Counted from the first letter of the stretch, positions 16,458-24,113 are shown. The stretch: 64,000 bases of DNA from Marinobacter sp. LV10R510-11A (GCF_900215155.1 NZ_LT907980.1:1116001-1180000); one strand, 5' to 3'. Translations and numbers: made by a program. Notes: generated by a model not told the origin, from the sequence alone.

Positions 16458-16558
16458 ACATAACGCGAAGCTTAGCGGCGACCTTGTAATGGAGGCGAAG
16501 CCGCAATGAAAAGGGCGTCCGGCGGCCGTAGGCCGCGTACTACAGCGACTGGTTGAAC
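16458..16558 (-). repeat. attC site disrupted by IS91-like element 2
   Basis: Begins ACATAAC and carries GCGAAGCTTAGCGGCGACC, GGAGGCGAAGCCGCAATG and GGCGGCCGTAGGCCGCG, nearly identical to the intact attC at 22158-22258. After CGACTGGTT the sequence departs from GTTAGAC to GTTGAAC, where the IS91-like element begins at a GAAC tetranucleotide. Confidence 0.88.
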
Positions 16559-16640
16559 GAAGCCGCTACGCGGCAGAGGCCAAATTCGACTGTACTTCTC
16601 TGACCCCTTCCATTTCGGAGGGCTTGTCAGGAGAAGTGTG

Positions 16641-17552
16641 ATGAACGCCAACGAACACGCTCGTTTTCAAGCACTGCACCAACGCTACCTCACCGAACTC
16701 ACCCTGCGCGGCAAAAGCCCCAAGACCATCGATCTGTACACCCGTTGCCTGCGACAGGTCTGCGACTATTTCGAGACCTGTCCCGATCAGCTTAGCACCG
16801 ATCAGCTCCAGCAGTATTTCATGCATCTGGTCGAGCATCGGTCCTGGAGTCTGGTCAAGATTGCCCGCAATGCGTTGCAGAGTTTCTATCAGTATGTACT
16901 GGGCAAGCCCTGGGAATACGTCCCTATCGTCAAGGCCCCCAAGGTTCAGACCCTGCAGGACGTGCTCTCCCTGAAGGAGGTCGAGCGCCTGATTAGTCGC
17001 ACACGCAAACTCAGTTATCAGGTCTATTTCCTCACCACCTACAGTCTGGGCCTGCGACTGAGCGAGTCCCTGAACCTGACCATCGCCGATGTCGACAGTC
17101 ACCTGATGCGGGTGCATGTGCGCTGTGGCAAGGGCAAGAAGGATCGCTTCGTGCCTTTACCGCTGATGACACTCAAGGCCTTGCGGCGCTATTGGGCCAC
17201 TCACCGTCATCCGGACCTGCTGTTTCCCGGGGGACACCCGCCGTATGCGTCGGTTGCCACCTCCGGCAAGCCCCGGGTGATGGACCGGGGTGGAGTGCAG
17301 AAGGCCATCAAACAGGTCGCTCTGGACTGCGGTATCCGCAAAAATGTGCACATTCATTCCCTGCGCCATAGCTTTGCCACCCATCTGCTGGAAAATGGGG
17401 TTAACCTGCGCTCAATTCAGACCCTGCTCGGCCATGCCAGCCCGGTGACCACCGCCCGCTACACCCGGATGACCCATGAGGCCCAGCAGAACAGTGCCCT
17501 GATGATTAATGCTCTGGTGGAGCGCCTGCAGGTTGACTGGGTGACCCCATGA
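16641..17552 (+). CDS. Tyrosine recombinase of an IS91-type element
   Basis: 303 residues. The N-terminal SAM-like domain is RYLTELTLRGKSPKTIDLYT. The catalytic set is visible: Arg in YSLGLRLSESL, His-x-x-Arg in HIHSLRHSFATHL, His in LLGHASP and the Tyr in TTARYTRM. It is not an integron integrase: the extra IntI-specific segment between the second and third boxes is missing. The gene ends in a TGA overlapping the transposase ATG by four bases, so the two are co-translated. The start at 16641 follows AGGAGA. Confidence 0.9.
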   Translation: MNANEHARFQALHQRYLTELTLRGKSPKTIDLYTRCLRQVCDYFETCPDQLSTDQLQQYFMHLVEHRSWSLVKIARNALQSFYQYVLGKPWEYVPIVKAPKVQTLQDVLSLKEVERLISRTRKLSYQVYFLTTYSLGLRLSESLNLTIADVDSHLMRVHVRCGKGKKDRFVPLPLMTLKALRRYWATHRHPDLLFPGGHPPYASVATSGKPRVMDRGGVQKAIKQVALDCGIRKNVHIHSLRHSFATHLLENGVNLRSIQTLLGHASPVTTARYTRMTHEAQQNSALMINALVERLQVDWVTP

Positions 17553-18622
17553 TCACCCTGGCGCAGATTCTGCGCGATCATGAGGCCAGCCTGAAGCAGC
17601 ACGTCGGGGCACGTATGCGACCGGAACATCACGCCGCCCTGCGGTCGATTCTGGCCTGCCATACGCCGGACTGTGGCGAGGTTCGCTATCACTGTCGCGC
17701 CTGTCAGCAGGTGCAACAGGCGTACCCGTCCTGCGGCCATCGCAGTTGCCCTGCCTGTCAGCACGGCACCAACAGCCAATGGCTGGGCCGGCAGCGGCAG
17801 AAGCTGTTGCCGGTGGATTATTTCCTGGTGACCTTCACCCTACCGGCCCAGTTGCGGGGCTTTGCCTGGCACCACCTCCGATGGACCTGTCACGCTCTGT
17901 TCCAGGCCGCCCGGGAGACGCTGTGCCAGTTCGCCCGCAACGATAAACGCCTGGGCAACCAGCTCGGGCTGGTCGGGGTGTTGCACACCCACTCCCGCCG
18001 CTTGGCTTTCCACCCCCATGTCCACATCGTGGTCCCCGGGGGCGGGCTGACGGGCCATCACTGGCACGCCCGGGCCGGGCGATACCTGTTCAACGGCCGG
18101 GCCCTGGCCACCGTGTTTCGCGCCAAATTCCTCACCCGGATGCGCGAGCAAGGCTTTGCCTTGCCGGAATCGATTCCCAAACACTGGGTCGCCCAGTGCG
18201 AGCAGGTCGGCCGTGGCGACCAGGCGCTGACCTATCTGGCCCGCTATCTGTATCGTGGTGTGCTCCGGGAGCAGAACATCGTGGATTACGACGGTGAGCA
18301 GGTCACCTTCCGCTACCAGGACAGCCAGACCCGGCGCTGGCAGACCCTGACCGAACCGGCGAGTCGGTTCCTCTGGCGGGTTCTGCAGCATGTCCTGCCC
18401 AAGGGGCTGCGACGGGTGCGGGCATACGGGTTCCTGCACGGCGGTGCCCGCAAAACCTTACACCGGCTGCAGTTGCGCTTGCAGGTGGCGCTACCCGGGA
18501 TCGTCACCCAACCCCGGAAACAACGCGTTTGCCCCTGTTGTGGCGAGCCCATGGGCATCACGCTTTGGCGGCGACCTTGCCGGTGGCCCGGGCCGACAAT
18601 CCGGCGACGATGTTTAGCATAG
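17549..18622 (+). CDS. tnpA: IS91-family HUH transposase
   Basis: 357 residues. Cysteines in YHCRACQQVQQ, SCGHRSCPACQHG form the zinc region. The HUH motif is HPHVHIVVPGGGL and the two tyrosines lie in LTYLARYLYRG. Another Cys pair near the C-terminus is CPCCGEP. Intact, normal length, and overlapping the upstream recombinase. It differs clearly from the transposase at 13802, so the two elements arrived independently. Confidence 0.92.
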   Translation: MITLAQILRDHEASLKQHVGARMRPEHHAALRSILACHTPDCGEVRYHCRACQQVQQAYPSCGHRSCPACQHGTNSQWLGRQRQKLLPVDYFLVTFTLPAQLRGFAWHHLRWTCHALFQAARETLCQFARNDKRLGNQLGLVGVLHTHSRRLAFHPHVHIVVPGGGLTGHHWHARAGRYLFNGRALATVFRAKFLTRMREQGFALPESIPKHWVAQCEQVGRGDQALTYLARYLYRGVLREQNIVDYDGEQVTFRYQDSQTRRWQTLTEPASRFLWRVLQHVLPKGLRRVRAYGFLHGGARKTLHRLQLRLQVALPGIVTQPRKQRVCPCCGEPMGITLWRRPCRWPGPTIRRRCLA

Positions 18623-18815
18623 ACCCACATCCGTCCGACATGCACCTCACAGGGAGGGATCAGAGCACCCTATGACACCACCAGGACAGATCGGCTATCG
18701 GTTTCACCGAGGGTCACGGGAACCTCTGGCCTGACGAAAATGACCGCCCAATGCCAGGGCCAAAGCACCTCTCAGTTCGCCGATGATATTTCCTTAATAG
18801 AGAAGCACCGGGCTC

Positions 18816-18869
18816 GTCCAACACCGGATCAGGTCGCGGCTGCGCGCGACCTATCCTTATTTGTTAGGT
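18816..18869 (-). repeat. attC site of the Thoeris cassette
   Basis: GTCCAAC (inverse of the perfect core GTTGGAC) to GTTAGGT, 54 bp, with GGTCGCGGC/GCGCGCGACC in the stem. It lies directly beyond the ThsB-like stop at 18871. Confidence 0.82.
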
Positions 18870-18870
18870 G

Positions 18871-19314
18871 CTATTTCCCTGCTATTTTTGCAGCTTCTTC
18901 GATCCACTTAGCAAGATCTGTTTTATTGGTGTATTTGTATGCTTTAAACCCATTCGCTCCAATTTTGGATGGAATAGCACCTGCGGGTCCTGTTTCACCG
19001 TTTGAATCTTTTAACTCATGAATTTGAACAGCCACAAGACCGTTGCCTCTTGCTAGAGATTGATCAATTTCATAATTAATATAATCACGGTTGGTGGTGC
19101 CATACGTAACACAAACAACTGTTACTGATGTATTCTTTAACCCCTTATCAATTAAGTTTTTTATTGCTTTGTCACTTTTCTTTTTAGCTTCTTCCCAAAG
19201 TGATGCATCGTGAAAACCTGCAGCAGCTGTGCCTGTAATATTGGGCATACTTCTAATCTGGTTAACCTTCCAAACATGTTTATAGTGAAAACTGAAAAAT
19301 ACGCGCCTAGCCAT
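18871..19314 (-). CDS. thsB: Thoeris ThsB-like TIR-domain protein
   Basis: 147 residues. It begins MARRVFFSFHYKHVW and continues FHDASLWEEAKKKSDKAIKN, then NTSVTVVCVTYGTTNRDYIN, then YEIDQSLARGNG, the layout of the TIR-like (DUF1863) sensor proteins of Thoeris. The Glu in YEI (Glu82) matches the position of the catalytic Glu in studied ThsB proteins. In the family this protein senses phage infection and makes a cyclic ADP-ribose-type signal from NAD+. It starts three bases after the ThsA-like stop with an AGGAG site. Low GC and attC borders mark the pair as a captured cassette. Confidence 0.9.
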   Translation of the reverse strand: MARRVFFSFHYKHVWKVNQIRSMPNITGTAAAGFHDASLWEEAKKKSDKAIKNLIDKGLKNTSVTVVCVTYGTTNRDYINYEIDQSLARGNGLVAVQIHELKDSNGETGPAGAIPSKIGANGFKAYKYTNKTDLAKWIEEAAKIAGK

Positions 19315-19317
19315 TTC

Positions 19318-20751
19318 CTACTCCTTTGACATTAAGTCAATTACATTAACGATCTTCGAAATTAATTGTTCAGGTTTTTCTACTTCATCACCGAGCTCAC
19401 TTATAGCTTGAATTAGGTCTACGTTAGACTCATCATAGTATTTCGACACCTCGGCCATAACTTCCGACCAAAGTTCTTGTGCCATAAAACCACTACAACC
19501 TACTGGCACCAATGCCAATCCTAATTCATGGGCTATTTCAAATTCTTTCCTAACCCCATCCGCTAGAACAACATTACCATTCTCAACTTTATTACCGATA
19601 AAGAATATGGCAATGCCTGCAGACCCTATTACTTCATACCTATATTTCCGCCAAGTCTCATCCCTTAGCTTTTTATCTTCTATGTACTGCGGAAAAGGCC
19701 TCATATTTAAATAATCGTTTACATACCCATTGTGGTGAGCGTAAACACCTTGGATTGCACCTGTTATAAACGCGTTACCAATACCCAAGCCAATACCAGA
19801 TGAAATCTTATAATTCCTCTCAATCAAAACCTTCCCTAAAAGGCAAAGAAATGATTCAACATCAGCTTTATTAAACGGCGAGTAATCATGCGCACTTCCA
19901 GATAAAAAAATTGTTTTACGTCTATAAACTCGCTCAATTCTATATAGAATTTCAGTAATGTCGGAATATCTTTCGACTAGTATTGTTTTAATCTGAAATC
20001 TAGAAAGATCTTTAATTAGTAAAGCTTGTCTAATTTTGGCATTCTCATAAAGTCTCTGGCTTTCAAAATCACCTTCGCTACATTGCTTAAAAATACAATA
20101 GTGCTGCCTTTGGTGCTCTTCAAAATACGCCTTAACACGACTCATTATGTAGTCTAAATTTGGGTCGGTGAAGCTAAAGCCTAAGAACAAAAATGTTTTA
20201 GAAACTAGATCTCCCGAAAGAGAAGTTATATAAGGTTTCATTTTGAATGGATATTTTTCATAATCATCTTTTGTTAATACCGCGTTATCAGAATGATCTA
20301 TATCGCCGTGCATTTTGTATACTATTGCGTCTCTTTTTTTCTTAGTTACAGCTAGATGATTAATTGTATATTTAACATCGACAATTTTGTTCACATCCTC
20401 TAATGACTTTTCTATCAATTTGTCATAGTTTGTTGTCCAGTAAGTTCTTATTGGCAGTTTGGATAGTATTTTATGATTCTCGGTAGGTTGCTTTGCTGTT
20501 GCAATTTCATCCATTAACTGCTGACTTATCCGGTTGCGTCCATTTTCATTTAAATAGAACTGGGCAACTCCTACTAGATCTTGCTCTTCGTCTATATTTA
20601 AATTTAATTCATCTGCAAGTGGGCGCAGTAGTTCTTTCCAGTTCACGTACCCTGCTGTAGATGACAATCCTGCTCCAGCAAATATTGCTATATTATCTTC
20701 TTCAAGCTCACTCAAGAAGCGCTGGATAAATAATTCTTGCTCTTTTGTCAT
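19318..20751 (-). CDS. thsA: Thoeris ThsA-like SIR2-SLOG NADase effector
   Basis: 477 residues. The N-terminal SIR2 domain has IAIFAGAGLSSTAGY (residues 21-35), TTNYDKLIE with Asn108 and KMHGDIDH with His148, equivalent to the catalytic Asn and His of ThsA. The C-terminal part from about residue 280 (IFLSGSAHDYSPF, then SSGIGLGIGN and VIGSAGIAIFFIGN) is a SLOG/STALD-type ligand-binding domain. In Thoeris, ThsA binds the ThsB signal through SLOG and then destroys cellular NAD+, stopping phage growth by abortive infection. The start at 20751 follows AGGAAG; the longer frame to 20799 is not needed. All visible key residues are present, so it is probably active. Confidence 0.92.
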   Translation of the reverse strand: MTKEQELFIQRFLSELEEDNIAIFAGAGLSSTAGYVNWKELLRPLADELNLNIDEEQDLVGVAQFYLNENGRNRISQQLMDEIATAKQPTENHKILSKLPIRTYWTTNYDKLIEKSLEDVNKIVDVKYTINHLAVTKKKRDAIVYKMHGDIDHSDNAVLTKDDYEKYPFKMKPYITSLSGDLVSKTFLFLGFSFTDPNLDYIMSRVKAYFEEHQRQHYCIFKQCSEGDFESQRLYENAKIRQALLIKDLSRFQIKTILVERYSDITEILYRIERVYRRKTIFLSGSAHDYSPFNKADVESFLCLLGKVLIERNYKISSGIGLGIGNAFITGAIQGVYAHHNGYVNDYLNMRPFPQYIEDKKLRDETWRKYRYEVIGSAGIAIFFIGNKVENGNVVLADGVRKEFEIAHELGLALVPVGCSGFMAQELWSEVMAEVSKYYDESNVDLIQAISELGDEVEKPEQLISKIVNVIDLMSKE

Positions 20752-20797
20752 AAACAACTTCCTACTTGTTATCGATAATGAGACATATGCTAAAGGC

Positions 20798-20824
20798 ACC
20801 TAACGCCGCATTATGTGCTAAATA
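20798..20824 (-). repeat. Truncated attC site
   Basis: ACCTAAC followed by GCCGCATTATGTGCTAAAT: the outer core is good but only about 27 bases separate it from the next gene's stop, too few for a normal attC. The inverse core has decayed to GCTAAAT. Thoeris and the membrane gene to the right may therefore move as one unit. Confidence 0.6.
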
Positions 20825-21432
20825 GCTTCGTAGTCCTGGGTTTTAAGTCTATGAATCTCTGACCAAAATAAGAGAAGAATTAACATAGATAAAACTGCTA
20901 GGATATATGCTATGCCAGTTGGACCTATGTTGTAGATAACATTACCTGCCAAAGAAAAAATTTTCCCACGCCACCCACCTCCAGTGCCGAACCATTCGCT
21001 ATCCCAGCCTGGATGCAGAAACATGGCTACCATAAGCATAAAAGACGAAGTCAACCAAAAACCAGCGTTAACCAGTCTGGCGTAAACCATTATTTTACCT
21101 TTGATACTTGCCATGATGCCGAAAAGAATAAAGCAAAGGAAAAATATTAACGTTAACGACGTCGCCTGGCCTAAAAATTGTGATTCACCTAGCATAATGT
21201 AGGCAGTTAAAGTTAGAACAGATAAAGCTGCTATAGCAACAGCCATGAAGCGTATAACTCCGCCGACGTGGCTTGTCCGAGAGGCTTTAACTGTTGCAAC
21301 AACATTCCTAGCCTTGAAATCATCCAAACCAGAGGAAATCAAAAGATCGACAACTTCTTCTTCACTTTTCCCTTGCTTAAGCTGTTCGTTAACGATGTCA
21401 ACTAGCCTCTTTAATGGGTCTTGGTTTGACAA
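20818..21432 (-). CDS. Hypothetical membrane protein with N-terminal helical domain
   Basis: 204 residues. Residues 1-50 are soluble and helical, with EQLKQGKSEEEVVDLLISSG and LDDFKARNVVATV, a short pattern resembling UBA/SHOCT-like oligomerising modules. Four hydrophobic helices follow (FMAVAIAALSVLTLTAYIML; SLTLIFFLCFILFGIMA; LTSSFMLMVAMFL; IAYILAVLSMLILLLFW). The last residues are cytoplasmic. It has no enzymatic motif. It lies just upstream of the Thoeris genes, separated only by a truncated attC, and shares their strand. Its role is unknown; a link to Thoeris is speculative. Confidence 0.7.
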   Translation of the reverse strand: MSNQDPLKRLVDIVNEQLKQGKSEEEVVDLLISSGLDDFKARNVVATVKASRTSHVGGVIRFMAVAIAALSVLTLTAYIMLGESQFLGQATSLTLIFFLCFILFGIMASIKGKIMVYARLVNAGFWLTSSFMLMVAMFLHPGWDSEWFGTGGGWRGKIFSLAGNVIYNIGPTGIAYILAVLSMLILLLFWSEIHRLKTQDYEAI

Positions 21433-21447
21433 TGAACTCTCCTTGGC

Positions 21448-21531
21448 ACATAACGCTGAGATAAGCGGCGGCTAAAAGCCGTCCGGTGGACGGCCGTCAG
21501 GCCGGGAACGAACTTGATTGATTGGTTAAAT
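21448..21531 (-). repeat. attC site
   Basis: ACATAAC...GTTAAAT, 84 bp, body GGCGGCTAAAAGCCGTCC and GGACGGCCGTCAGGCCGGGAACG. It precedes, on the plus strand, the ccdAB genes that run against the array direction. Confidence 0.9.
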
Positions 21532-21600
21532 GCACTTGAATGCGCACCCGCATACGCATAAGCTGTGTAAAAGCCAGAAAATAGCTCTGTGGAGGCCAAA

Positions 21601-21846
21601 ATGCATGAGCTCTACGATATAGCTTCTCCTAAAAAGGCAACGAATCTGTCCGTGAACAGCGACTTGCTGTCAAAAACGCGAGCGTTGAACATCAATCTCT
21701 CGGCCACGCTTGAGCGAGCTTTGAGAGAAGAGTTGGCGAAACGCAAAGCAGCTCAATGGGCCGACGAAAACCGCGCTGCCATCACAAGTTACAACAAATT
21801 CGTTGAGCAACATGGTTGCTTCGGTGACGAATTTAGGGAATTTTAA
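21601..21846 (+). CDS. ccdA: CcdA-type antitoxin
   Basis: 81 residues from the ATG at 21601, which follows GTGGAGG. The N-terminal part (KKATNLSVNSDLLSKTRALN) has the ribbon-helix-helix pattern of CcdA. The C-terminal part WADENRAAITSYNKFVEQHG and then FGDEFREF is the toxin-binding tail. CcdA neutralises CcdB and represses the operon. The gene runs opposite to the array, as is common for toxin-antitoxin cassettes that bring their own promoter. Its stop overlaps the toxin start (TAATG). Confidence 0.92.
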   Translation: MHELYDIASPKKATNLSVNSDLLSKTRALNINLSATLERALREELAKRKAAQWADENRAAITSYNKFVEQHGCFGDEFREF

Positions 21847-22163
21847 TGGCCCAGTTCGATGTATACCCCAATCCGAACAAAGCCAGCAAATCGTTTTATC
21901 CCTACTTGGTCGACATTCAAAGCCTGCACTTATCTGAACTGGCAACACGCATCGTTATTCCGCTTGGCAGGCTCTCAGCCTTCGGGAACCAAACGATGCA
22001 GGGCCTCACTCCAGAGGTCACCTTCGATGGCCAGAAACTTCTGTTGCTGACACCTCAAATATCCTCAGTGCCCACCAAGCAACTGAATAACCCCGCAGGC
22101 TCATTAACCCACTTTCGAGACCAGATAGTAGATGCCCTGGACTTCGCGATCACTGGCATTTAA
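21846..22163 (+). CDS. ccdB: CcdB-type gyrase-poisoning toxin
   Basis: 105 residues starting MAQFDVYPNPNKASKSFYPY with YLVDIQSLHL and RIVIPLGRL, the CcdB beta-sheet core, and a C-terminal helix HFRDQIVDALDFAITGI. The last three residues (Trp-Gly-Ile in the F-plasmid toxin) are Thr-Gly-Ile here, so gyrase poisoning is plausible but not certain. It overlaps ccdA by one base. In an array the pair punishes loss of the cassette and so stabilises neighbouring cassettes. Confidence 0.92.
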   Translation: MAQFDVYPNPNKASKSFYPYLVDIQSLHLSELATRIVIPLGRLSAFGNQTMQGLTPEVTFDGQKLLLLTPQISSVPTKQLNNPAGSLTHFRDQIVDALDFAITGI

Positions 22164-22258
22164 CGCGAAGCTTAGCGGCGACCTTGTAATGGAGGCGAAG
22201 CCGCAATGAAAAGGGCGTCCGGCGGCCATCGGCCGCGTACTACAGCGACTGGTTAGAC
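22158..22258 (-). repeat. attC site
   Basis: ATTTAAC...GTTAGAC, 101 bp. It is nearly identical to the site at 16458 that IS91-like element 2 disrupted (one short difference, GGCCATCGGCC versus GGCCGTAGGCC). It overlaps the last codons of ccdB. Confidence 0.92.
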
Positions 22259-22263
22259 GCTCG

Positions 22264-22542
22264 CTAGCTCCGATACCTGGCCCAGATATTGGAGTGTAGA
22301 AATTCCACCTCGTTGCCGGCCTCAAGATCGTCAAATGCATCAGAGTCATCAATGATTCGATTTACAGTTCCCTCGTACGAATTACCATTGATGCTGTCAA
22401 CGGTGACATTGACCCTGCTTCCACCAACCTTGAGCGTCACCTCATCATCTGGCTCGATAGTCTGCGACAGGCTTGTTCCGGGCCCATAGTCACCCATATA
22501 CATAATCCCGGAATTGTCGTCTGCTCGGTAATCGAATTCCAT
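22264..22542 (-). CDS. Hypothetical cassette protein (beta-rich, 92 aa)
   Basis: 92 residues from the ATG at 22542 after GGGAGGTG. The sequence is acidic and beta-rich: MEFDYRADDNSGIMYMGDYG, DEVTLKVGGSRVNVTVDSI, NSYEGTVNRIIDDS and AGNEVEFLHSNIWA. The middle part resembles small beta-barrel folds that bind nucleic acid or protein, but I recognise no family. A longer frame to 22593 exists but lacks a ribosome-binding site. attC sites flank both sides, so it is a complete cassette. Confidence 0.72.
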   Translation of the reverse strand: MEFDYRADDNSGIMYMGDYGPGTSLSQTIEPDDEVTLKVGGSRVNVTVDSINGNSYEGTVNRIIDDSDAFDDLEAGNEVEFLHSNIWARYRS

Positions 22543-22577
22543 GGACACACCTCCCGTTGATGATCTGTGTTGTGAGC

Positions 22578-22655
22578 GTTTAACGCTGAGCACAGCGGCG
22601 GCACGTCAGTGACGTCCGGCGGCCGTAGGCCGCGTACTGCTGCGATTTGTTAGCT
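22578..22655 (-). repeat. attC site
   Basis: GTTTAAC...GTTAGCT, 78 bp, GGCGGCACGTCAGTGACGTCC and GGCGGCCGTAGGCCGCG type. The same body recurs at 28214, 29796 and 30209, each time beside an ORF-poor repeat cassette. Confidence 0.92.
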
Positions 22656-22988
22656 GGGTATAACTGACAGCCCAACTCCTCGCACTCAAAATGATAGCCT
22701 ATTCCGCCGCTGCCTTTATGCCAAGATCCGCAGATGCACAGTGTCAAAAACACTGCAACCGATGCGGCGAATGAACCAGAACGCCAGATTAGCAGGCCAA
22801 AAACTTGCTTACGCCGGACAGCCCCACAAACAGAACGCCCAATTTTCTGTCGCCACTTTTGAACGGCTGTGCTGCCAACTGACCACCAATTTCGACGGCC
22901 TTGGCAAACACCGAAACTCGCCGGTTTGCTGCCAAACCTGAACCAAGGCCACTGATACCGAGCCACCAAAAAGGAACCACATCAATCC
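22656..22988 (-). repeat. ORF-poor repeated cassette, copy 2 of 5
   Basis: About 333 bp between attC sites, with homology to copy 1 over its whole length. A 129-codon frame runs across it but is not kept in the other copies, which carry stops or shifts. GGCCTTGGT here replaces GGCCTTGGC and still pairs with GCCAAGGCC by a G-U pair. The hairpin near the attC end is CCCAAC instead of CCCAGC, again compatible with a wobble pair. Confidence 0.85.
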
Positions 22989-23072
22989 AGCTAACGCCAA
23001 CAGCACGCGCGGCTGCGGAATGGAGGCGAAGCCGCAATGTAGTAGCCGTCGCCGTGCCTGTAATTGTTAGGC
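22989..23072 (-). repeat. attC site
   Basis: AGCTAAC...GTTAGGC, 84 bp, body GCGCGGCTGCGGAATGGAGG, CGAAGCCGCAATG, GCCGTCGCCGTGCC. The gene stop of the next cassette falls at its inner end. Confidence 0.92.
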
Positions 23073-23539
23073 TATTGAGTTGATTCCGCTTCTTTCTTTG
23101 CTTTTCTTGCCGCCAAGTCGGCCGCCGCTCTGTCCTTTTCTGCCTGCTTAGCTTCTTCAATCTCGCGCAGCTGAGACTCTGAAAGTTTCAGCTTTTTTGC
23201 CATGTTGATGTTCACATTCAAAAAATTTGCTCCGTCAACAATAGCGTTTTCGAAATTCGCATGCTTTAACACGGCACTCTTGAAATTAACACCAGTCAAG
23301 TTCGCGCCACCGAAGTTGGCCCCCTCTAGATTTGCACCTGTGAAATCACTTCCAGAAAGGTCAGATTTTATGAAGCATGCTCGCTTTGCTGAAACTGCCG
23401 AAAAATCACAATTGGTGAGCTTACTGAACTCAAACCGTGCACTGAAAAACTTAAACTTTCGGAAGTTTTCCCCAGTTTTTGTCAAATTCCTCCAGTCAAC
23501 CTTGCTATGATCTGGACGACTTTTACTCTTATTCCGCAT
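23072..23539 (-). CDS. Pentapeptide-repeat protein
   Basis: 155 residues. Residues about 45-110 contain A(D/N)LXX repeats: CDFSAVSAKRACFIKSDLSG, SDFTGANLEGANFGGANLTG, VNFKSAVLKHANFENAIVDG, ANFLNVNINMA. This folds as a right-handed square beta-helix. The final 45 residues form a charged helix (LREIEEAKQAEKDRAAADLA). Some pentapeptide proteins (Qnr, MfpA) mimic DNA and protect gyrase. This one has only about a dozen repeats and no Qnr-specific loops, so that role is not supported. The function is unknown. Confidence 0.85.
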   Translation of the reverse strand: MRNKSKSRPDHSKVDWRNLTKTGENFRKFKFFSARFEFSKLTNCDFSAVSAKRACFIKSDLSGSDFTGANLEGANFGGANLTGVNFKSAVLKHANFENAIVDGANFLNVNINMAKKLKLSESQLREIEEAKQAEKDRAAADLAARKAKKEAESTQ

Positions 23540-23563
23540 GGATATCTCCTTGTGCCCGGAAGG

Positions 23564-23650
23564 GCCTAACGCGAAGCTAAGCGGTGCCCTGATAAGGGCA
23601 TCCGGTGGAAGGCCGCCAGGCCGGGAACGAACTTGAGCGTATTGTTCGGC
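23564..23650 (-). repeat. attC site
   Basis: GCCTAAC...GTTCGGC, 87 bp, GCGAAGCTAAGCGGTGCCC, TGATAAGGGCATCCGGTGG type. The inverse core GTTCGGC deviates from GTTA. Confidence 0.88.
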
Positions 23651-23677
23651 AGCATCTGCCTACGCACGATAACTACT

Positions 23678-24097
23678 CTACCGTGGTCGGCTAAAGTGCT
23701 GATAGCTTGGCAAATCGTCAGTTATATTAAGCCAACACAAGCGCTCCACCGTCCAGGCATGCACCTGCGGAACAACTATCGTTTGTTCTTCCAAAATTCC
23801 GATGTAGTAATAAATTTCACCCGGTAGTCGAACATCTTGATATCCGATTGGCGTCCCACACCGTGAACAAAATAAGCGTGTTACCTCCGGTATAGCTCTA
23901 TAGGTTGTAGCTTCGCACCCGGTGAGCTTCACGCTCTCAATTTTGAACCCCGCGAAAACTGTAACCGGTGCTCCTGTCGACTTGCGGCAATCACCACAAT
24001 GGCAATACGATACCCAAAACGGCTCCTCAGACACATGGAATCGGTATGCCCCGCAGCGGCATTTACCAGAATTTATACGGGTCATAGGCTCGATCAT
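23678..24097 (-). CDS. GFA-family (glutathione-dependent formaldehyde-activating-like) zinc protein
   Basis: 139 residues. The zinc-binding cysteines of the family are all visible: GKCRCGAYRF, SYCHCGDCRKSTGAPVTVFA and FCSRCGTPIGYQ. This fits the Mss4-like fold of the GFA family, whose founding member helps form S-hydroxymethylglutathione, although most members have no proven activity. The start could be 24097 (MIEPM) or 24085 (MTRIN). It is a complete cassette with attC sites on both sides. The substrate is unknown. Confidence 0.88.
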   Translation of the reverse strand: MIEPMTRINSGKCRCGAYRFHVSEEPFWVSYCHCGDCRKSTGAPVTVFAGFKIESVKLTGCEATTYRAIPEVTRLFCSRCGTPIGYQDVRLPGEIYYYIGILEEQTIVVPQVHAWTVERLCWLNITDDLPSYQHFSRPR

Positions 24098-24113
24098 TTA
24101 AATCCTCATTGCT

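Larger units (their letters stand above)
16556..18815 (+). mobile_element. IS91-family-like element 2 with tyrosine recombinase (approximate limits)
   Basis: Two overlapping genes, a tyrosine recombinase and an HUH transposase, both intact. The left edge is sharp because it interrupts an attC whose intact sister is at 22158. The right edge lies before the next attC (18816). Bases 18623-18815 after the transposase hold no gene I can support and probably include the terminal end of the element. GC content is much higher than the neighbouring Thoeris cassette, marking it as a separate arrival. Confidence 0.78.

Noticed and set aside
16641..17552. Tyrosine recombinase considered as the missing integron integrase
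   Set aside because: It lacks the extra segment that integron integrases carry between the conserved boxes, overlaps an IS91 transposase by four bases, and lies inside the array within an interrupted attC, not at the attI end.
22580..22969. 129-codon minus-strand frame across ORF-poor cassette copy 2
   Set aside because: The frame crosses an attC, has no ribosome-binding site, and is broken by stops or shifts in the four sister copies.
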